This document shows positions 42,321 to 45,942 of a stretch of DNA of 45,942 nt, piece by piece. Below the pieces are notes generated by a model that had not been told where the DNA came from, searched no databases, and was given only the letters and a program-made list of their open reading frames with translations. Origin of the DNA: JBHEKP01 sp041859375 (GTDB lineage: Bacteria > Hydrogenedentota > Hydrogenedentia > Hydrogenedentales > CAITNO01). The translations under genes and the position numbers were made by a program. The stretch's first letter is position 1; each line of letters starts with the position of its first letter. The stretch spans positions 1 through 45,942 of the forward strand of contig JBHEKP010000165.1 in assembly GCA_041859375.1 (NCBI GenBank), given 5' to 3'.

Positions 42321-44786
42321 TCAGATGAAGAGACTGGCGTTTGACTCGTTGGCCGCGCCCAAAAAAGCGCCCACGCCGCCCACCTCAATCCCGTCCATCA
42401 ACTCTTCCAGGCGGAGGCCCATCACGTCCATTGACATGGAGCACGCCACCAACCGCACTCCCGCCGCCCGCGCCGAGTCAATCAGCTCCGGAAGCGACTG
42501 GACCCGCTTGTTTTTCATGACCTGCTTCATCATCACCGTGCCCATGCCGCCCATGTTCATTTTCGAAAGCGTGAGCTTGTTCGCACCCTTCGGCATCATC
42601 CACCCGAACATCTTGTCCATGAACGGCTTCGGCACCGGCGGGGAGGAGTCCTTCCGCAGGGCGTTCAGCCCCCAGAAGGTGAAGAAAATGGTCACCTTGT
42701 CGCCCATGGCCGCGGCTCCGTTGGCGATGACAAAGGCGGCCAGCACCCGGTCCAGATCGCCGCTGAAGCACACGATGGTTTTTCCCGATGCCGTGGGGGC
42801 GGACGGCGCGCCCGCAACGGGGCCGCAGCAGGAGGCGGCAACCGCAGTTGCCGCATTCTTCCTTATGAGCGCCACATACCTGCCGCCCCCGGAACGCACC
42901 GACACCAGTTCGTTGCCGGTGCGGCTGCACCATGCGGGCACATCCGCGGCAAACCCCGGGTCCGTGGACACCACCTCCAGCAGGTCACCCGCGGCAAGCT
43001 CGCCCATCCGTTTTCCCACCTGGCTGAGCGGCCCCGGGCACTGAAGACCGCACACATCAAGTTTGACCATATTCGCCTGTGTTTCCACTTTGTTCTCCTT
43101 CTTTGGGGCTTCCTCGGAACATTGGGCGCCCGGCGCGCAGCATGCGCCGCCGGAAACGGTTGCGGAGGCGGGCGGGTTGAACCAGCACCAGGTGCGGAAA
43201 CCGCCGTTAAGGTTGCAGGCCCGCACGCCGTTCTGGACCAGCATCCTGGCGGCGACATATCCCCGTAATCCCACCGCGCAATAGGCCACGACAGGGCGGT
43301 CCGTGGGCACTTCGCCCATGCGGCCTGCCAGTTCATCCACGGGAATGTTCACCGCGCCCGGCAACGCGCCCGCCATCATCTCATCGGGGGCGCGCACGTC
43401 AAGCAAAAAGGCGTCCACGGGCAGGTTGTCCGCCTCAACCGCATCCACATCGCCGCGCAGAATGTTTGCCGCCACAAAGCCGAGCATGTTGATGCCGTGC
43501 TTGGCCGCGCCCCACTGCGGCGAGTAGGCCAGTTCCAGTTGTTCCAAATCGTAGACGGTCAGTCCGCCGCGCATCGCCGTCGCCAGCACGTCCACCGCCA
43601 CTTCCACCCCGTCGGGGCCCACCACCTGCGCGCCGTAAATTTTCCCTTCCGGCGAAAAAAGCAGCTTCATGCCCACGGGTTGCGCGCCGGGATAATACCG
43701 CGCATGCTGCATCGGGTGGACATAGGCCCTGCGGTGGGGGATGCCCGCCGCCTTCAGGCGTTTTTCGCTCCACCCAGTGGAGGCCGCCGCAAGGTTGAAC
43801 ACCTTGACAATGGAGCTGCCCTGCACGCCCGGATACACGCTCTCCCGTCCGCAGATCACATCGGCGGCCACACGGCCCTGGCGGTTTGCCGGACCGGCCA
43901 GCGGAATGGCAACCTGCCCGCCCATCACCGCATCCACAACCTCCACGGCGTCACCAACGGCGTAAACATCCGGCGCGCCCGTGCGCATGCCGCCGTCCAC
44001 CACAATGTGCCCTCGCGGACCAAGGGGGATTCCCGCCTCTTTGGCGAGACCGGAACGGGGACGCACCCCGGCGCACATGCACACCAAATCGGCGGGCAGT
44101 GTTTTCCCGTCGCGCAGGGTGACAGAACCGGGGGCGACAGACTCAACCGCGTTCTCCAAGTGCACGTCAACGCCGTTCAGGCGCAGTTCCTGCAGCAGGG
44201 GGGCGGTTATTTCCTTGTCCAGCGGCCCCATCACCTGGTCAAGCACCTCCACCACGGACACGGCGAGCCCCAGGTGGCGCAGATTTTCCGCCAACTCAAG
44301 GCCAATGAACCCGCCGCCGATAACGCACACATTGCGCGCGCCCTTTGCGGCGGCGGCAATCCTGTCCATGTCGTCCAGATTGTTCAGCGTCATCACATGG
44401 GGGAGGTCCGCGCCGGGAACTGGAAGCATTATCGGCTCCGCACCGGTGGCCAGCACCAGGGTGTCGTATTCCTCGGTGTAAACACTCCCGTCCGCAAGGT
44501 TGCACACCTCAACCTTTTTTGCCGCCGTGTCGAGCCTGACAACCTCCTGCCGGGTTCTGATGTCAAGACCGTACCGGTTTTGAAGCATTTCAGGGGCGGC
44601 CACGACCATTGCGTCCCTGTCCTGTATCACGCCGCCTATGTAATACGGCATGCCGCAATTGGCAAAGGACACATTGGGGCCCTTCTCAATCACCACGACC
44701 CGCGCCGACGCGTCAAGCCGTTTGATGCGCGCGGCACAACTCATGCCCCCGGCGACTCCGCCGACAATCACCACTTTCTTGCCCAT
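42321..44786 (-). CDS. Four-domain CoA-disulfide reductase-like / rhodanese / TusA / DsrE-like fusion
   Basis: 821 residues. Domain 1 (1-445) is a flavin and NAD(P)H disulfide reductase of the CoADR/persulfide-reductase group: FAD turn 'VVIVGGVAGGMSCAAR' and active Cys44 in 'FANCGMPYY'. Domain 2 (about 455-550) is rhodanese with active loop CAVGLRG. Domain 3 (about 572-645) is TusA-like with 'DVCGLQCPGPLSQ'. Domain 4 (about 665-821) is DsrE/DsrF-like with 'VCFSGDLDRVLAAFVIANGA' and a Cys in 'LVACSMSMDVMG'. Linkers carry extra cysteines: ACCAPGAQC between domains 2 and 3 and SCCGP between 3 and 4. The protein could reduce or relay persulfide sulfur from domain to domain. It follows a CsoR-family repressor by 33 bases and has GGGAG before its ATG. 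Confidence 0.93.
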   Translation of the reverse strand: MGKKVVIVGGVAGGMSCAARIKRLDASARVVVIEKGPNVSFANCGMPYYIGGVIQDRDAMVVAAPEMLQNRYGLDIRTRQEVVRLDTAAKKVEVCNLADGSVYTEEYDTLVLATGAEPIMLPVPGADLPHVMTLNNLDDMDRIAAAAKGARNVCVIGGGFIGLELAENLRHLGLAVSVVEVLDQVMGPLDKEITAPLLQELRLNGVDVHLENAVESVAPGSVTLRDGKTLPADLVCMCAGVRPRSGLAKEAGIPLGPRGHIVVDGGMRTGAPDVYAVGDAVEVVDAVMGGQVAIPLAGPANRQGRVAADVICGRESVYPGVQGSSIVKVFNLAAASTGWSEKRLKAAGIPHRRAYVHPMQHARYYPGAQPVGMKLLFSPEGKIYGAQVVGPDGVEVAVDVLATAMRGGLTVYDLEQLELAYSPQWGAAKHGINMLGFVAANILRGDVDAVEADNLPVDAFLLDVRAPDEMMAGALPGAVNIPVDELAGRMGEVPTDRPVVAYCAVGLRGYVAARMLVQNGVRACNLNGGFRTWCWFNPPASATVSGGACCAPGAQCSEEAPKKENKVETQANMVKLDVCGLQCPGPLSQVGKRMGELAAGDLLEVVSTDPGFAADVPAWCSRTGNELVSVRSGGGRYVALIRKNAATAVAASCCGPVAGAPSAPTASGKTIVCFSGDLDRVLAAFVIANGAAAMGDKVTIFFTFWGLNALRKDSSPPVPKPFMDKMFGWMMPKGANKLTLSKMNMGGMGTVMMKQVMKNKRVQSLPELIDSARAAGVRLVACSMSMDVMGLRLEELMDGIEVGGVGAFLGAANESNASLFI

Positions 44787-44819
44787 TCAACTCATGCTCC
44801 CTTGGTTATTTGGATTCTT

Positions 44820-45092
44820 CTACGCAAAGCGCGAAAAAATCTCGGACAATTCTTCGGTCAATCTTTTCATGCCTTCCCTGTCCGTGCTGCTCTCATCAAG
44901 ACAGGTCTGCAAGTGCTTTGAAATTATGGTTTTTGCCACCGACCGCAGCGCGCCCTCGGTGGCGGCGAGCTGGCGCAGCACCTCCACGCAGCCGCGCCCC
45001 TCCTCCATCATCTTTTTTATGCCCCTGATTTGCCCTTCGGCACGGCTGAGCCTTGCGATCAAGGCGTCTTTTTCTTCTTTTGTCGGGCTCAT
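44820..45092 (-). CDS. csoR: CsoR/FrmR-family metal- or persulfide-sensing repressor
   Basis: 90 residues from the ATG at 45092, with AGGAG six bases upstream; a GTG at 45095 would leave too short a spacing. The four-helix fold is evident: 'LIARLSRAEGQIRGIKKMMEEG', then Cys35 in 'GRGCVEVLRQLAA', His60 and Cys64 in 'SKHLQTCLD'. Cys-His-Cys is the CsoR Cu(I)-binding set. Related CstR proteins use two equivalent Cys to sense persulfide. The neighbour is a rhodanese-TusA-DsrE fusion and not a copper pump, so persulfide sensing should be considered. An inverted repeat with GGGTAT arms lies on its promoter. Confidence 0.92.
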   Translation of the reverse strand: MSPTKEEKDALIARLSRAEGQIRGIKKMMEEGRGCVEVLRQLAATEGALRSVAKTIISKHLQTCLDESSTDREGMKRLTEELSEIFSRFA

Positions 45093-45110
45093 CACGCGCT
45101 CCTGTTACCC

Positions 45111-45152
45111 ATACCCGGTAGGGGTATATATCATAAACCCATGTTGGTGCAA
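45111..45152 (-). promoter_or_regulatory. Promoter and candidate operator of the csoR-sulfurtransferase operon
   Basis: Minus strand TTGCAC (45147-45152) and TATATA (45125-45130) are 16 bases apart. Immediately overlapping the -10 and start site is the palindrome ATACCC (45111-45116) - GGTAG - GGGTAT (45122-45127). CsoR, CstR and RcnR operators have this G/C-tract with flanking TA form. Binding here would block transcription initiation, giving autoregulation. Confidence 0.65.
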
Positions 45153-45429
45153 ATTTGTTCCCCCTGTCCAACCGTTTCCAAAAGCAGCGCCCACGATGAT
45201 TTGACGCAATTCACACTGGGGTGCCGCCCGCCCGCTGTGCTATGCTTAAAAAGTGGCTCCGATGGAAACCAGCACCACCGGACAAGGGTCTATTTCTGGA
45301 ATTTAGCAGAGCGTCCCGGAACTTTTTCCGGGGTTCAGGCCATTAAACAGGGCCTGTTCTTGGATATCTTTGCCAACAAGATGGGTTTCGGCGGCTTGCC
45401 GAAACGGCCATCATAACAGTGAACCGTTC
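45153..45429. other. Intergenic region between csoR and the terminal tolC-like gene
   Basis: About 280 bases with no convincing gene. A 34-codon frame at 45242-45346 (MLKKWLRWKPAPPDKG...) has no ribosome site and is probably chance. GTTTCGGC (45385-45392) and GCCGAAAC (45398-45405) form an 8-bp hairpin 25 bases before the next ATG, not followed by T. A possible -10 TATGCT is at 45241-45246 without a matching -35. Confidence 0.4.
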
Positions 45430-45942
45430 ATGAGGCTGATGAATCTTAAATATTTCAACCGGCTTCCGCGCGGCATCCATGCGTTGTTGTCGTTGTTGTT
45501 GTCGTTGTCGCTCCTTTCCTGCTCGACCACCCATTACCAGAAAAAGGCCGACGACGAGGCCTATAAAATTCTTGAGGAAACGTCGCAGTCTGTGACGGGC
45601 AGCGAGGAGGAATTCAGCATTGACTCCTCCAAGGACACTGACCCGCTGGCCGGTTTTCCCGTGGTCAATGAAAATGACCCTTCCCTCGGTGTGGAAATGC
45701 CCCCCGAAACCGGCATGCACATTCTGTCCCTTGAACAGGCGGTCATCGTCGCCACGCACCACAACCGCACATACCAGAACTCCCGCGAATCCGTCTATCT
45801 TCAGGCGCTTTCGCTCACCCTGGACCGGCACCGGTATGCGCCCATTTTTTCCGGGGGCGCCTCCGCCAACTACAACAGAAGCACCCGGGATGTTGTGCTT
45901 CCCTCCGATTTCACCCAGTCCATCAAGGCCGCCCGGGGCGTG
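45430..45942 (+). CDS. TolC-family outer-membrane lipoprotein (3' partial)
   Basis: 171 codons are visible and the frame runs off the window. The ATG at 45430 starts a lipoprotein signal (MRLMNLKYFNRLPRGIHALL, then repeated Leu-Ser) ending in LLSC, so Cys31 would be lipidated; an alternative ATG is at 45439. After a long, acidic, probably flexible stretch (about residues 38-95) comes the TolC opening helix 'ILSLEQAVIVATHHNRTYQN' and 'LTLDRHRYAP'. It is a second channel lipoprotein, distinct from the one at 2954-4558, and its pump partner is not in view. The signal peptide is encoded by a run of TTG and TCG triplets. Confidence 0.85.
   Translation, partial: MRLMNLKYFNRLPRGIHALLSLLLSLSLLSCSTTHYQKKADDEAYKILEETSQSVTGSEEEFSIDSSKDTDPLAGFPVVNENDPSLGVEMPPETGMHILSLEQAVIVATHHNRTYQNSRESVYLQALSLTLDRHRYAPIFSGGASANYNRSTRDVVLPSDFTQSIKAARGV

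Noticed and set aside
43497..44921. 474-codon open frame on the plus strand
   Set aside because: Antisense to the four-domain sulfurtransferase fusion, which has complete motifs in its own frame.
45242..45346. 34-codon small open frame
   Set aside because: No ribosome-binding site, no conserved look, and length expected by chance.
45483..45512. Run of TTG/TCG triplets as a possible phase-variable repeat
   Set aside because: It simply encodes the Leu/Ser core of a lipoprotein signal peptide, and triplet changes would not shift the frame.
1..45942. tRNA genes, CRISPR arrays, insertion sequences or phage genes
   Set aside because: None was found by eye in the intergenic gaps, which are all short; no repeats of CRISPR form and no transposase or integrase motifs were seen.

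Overview
ORGANISM. The window is GC-rich bacterial DNA from a Gram-negative-type cell, shown by an RND tripartite efflux set and two TolC-family outer-membrane lipoproteins. The mix of FG-GAP/VCBS beta-propellers, Tat-exported Gfo/Idh/MocA oxidoreductase, DUF1080 (3-keto-glycoside hydrolase) and HEAT-repeat proteins is typical of uncultured Planctomycetes-Verrucomicrobia-type or Hydrogenedentota-type lineages. That placement is an inference from gene content, not a phylogeny. No tRNA, rRNA, CRISPR array, transposase or integrase was seen, so this looks like chromosome. LAYOUT. (1) 3-2846 (+): 3' part of a large surface protein with PASTA and GLUG repeats. (2) 2954-9544 (-): marR, RND adaptor, RND pump and outer-membrane channel, with a palindrome over the marR promoter. 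(3) 9717-16985 (-): a carbohydrate locus with FG-GAP propeller, GH4 glycosidase, Tat-Gfo/Idh/MocA, secreted HEAT protein and a secreted second FG-GAP propeller. It is read divergently from an AraC regulator (17138-17881, +). (4) 17878-20263 (-): a second Gfo/Idh/MocA and a secreted SGNH-DUF1080 protein with its own promoter. (5) 20357-22761 (-): an iron-sulfur operon of DUF1858, A-type carrier and a YgfZ-TPR fusion, divergent from a Rieske ferredoxin (+). (6) 23314-26643 (-): polX-like PHP protein, nth and a CPBP-like membrane protein, overlapping end to end. (7) 26832-33940 (+): enoyl-CoA hydratase, carboxyl-terminal protease, rph-rdgB-tsaC, rpiB, hslU and pgeF. (8) 34153-42264 (+): the transcription/translation operon rimP-nusA-infB-ylxP-[rbfA::nrnA]-truB-ribF, with a promoter and intrinsic terminator in its leader. 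(9) 42321-45092 (-): a four-domain sulfurtransferase/CoA-disulfide-reductase-like fusion behind a CsoR-family repressor with a clear promoter-operator. (10) 45430-end (+): start of a second TolC-like lipoprotein. WORKING TOGETHER. The sugar block can be read as glycan use through keto-sugar redox chemistry: GH4 and Gfo/Idh/MocA enzymes are NAD(P)-linked, and DUF1080 enzymes are linked to 3-keto-glycosides. The iron-sulfur, Rieske, CsoR and sulfurtransferase genes form a redox/sulfur theme. The most unusual items are an RbfA-NrnA (DHH) fusion, a YgfZ-TPR fusion, a PolX whose polymerase aspartates appear lost while the PHP site is intact, a CPBP-like protein with a clamp-binding-like peptide in a basic tail, and the four-domain persulfide-handling fusion with Cys-rich linkers.
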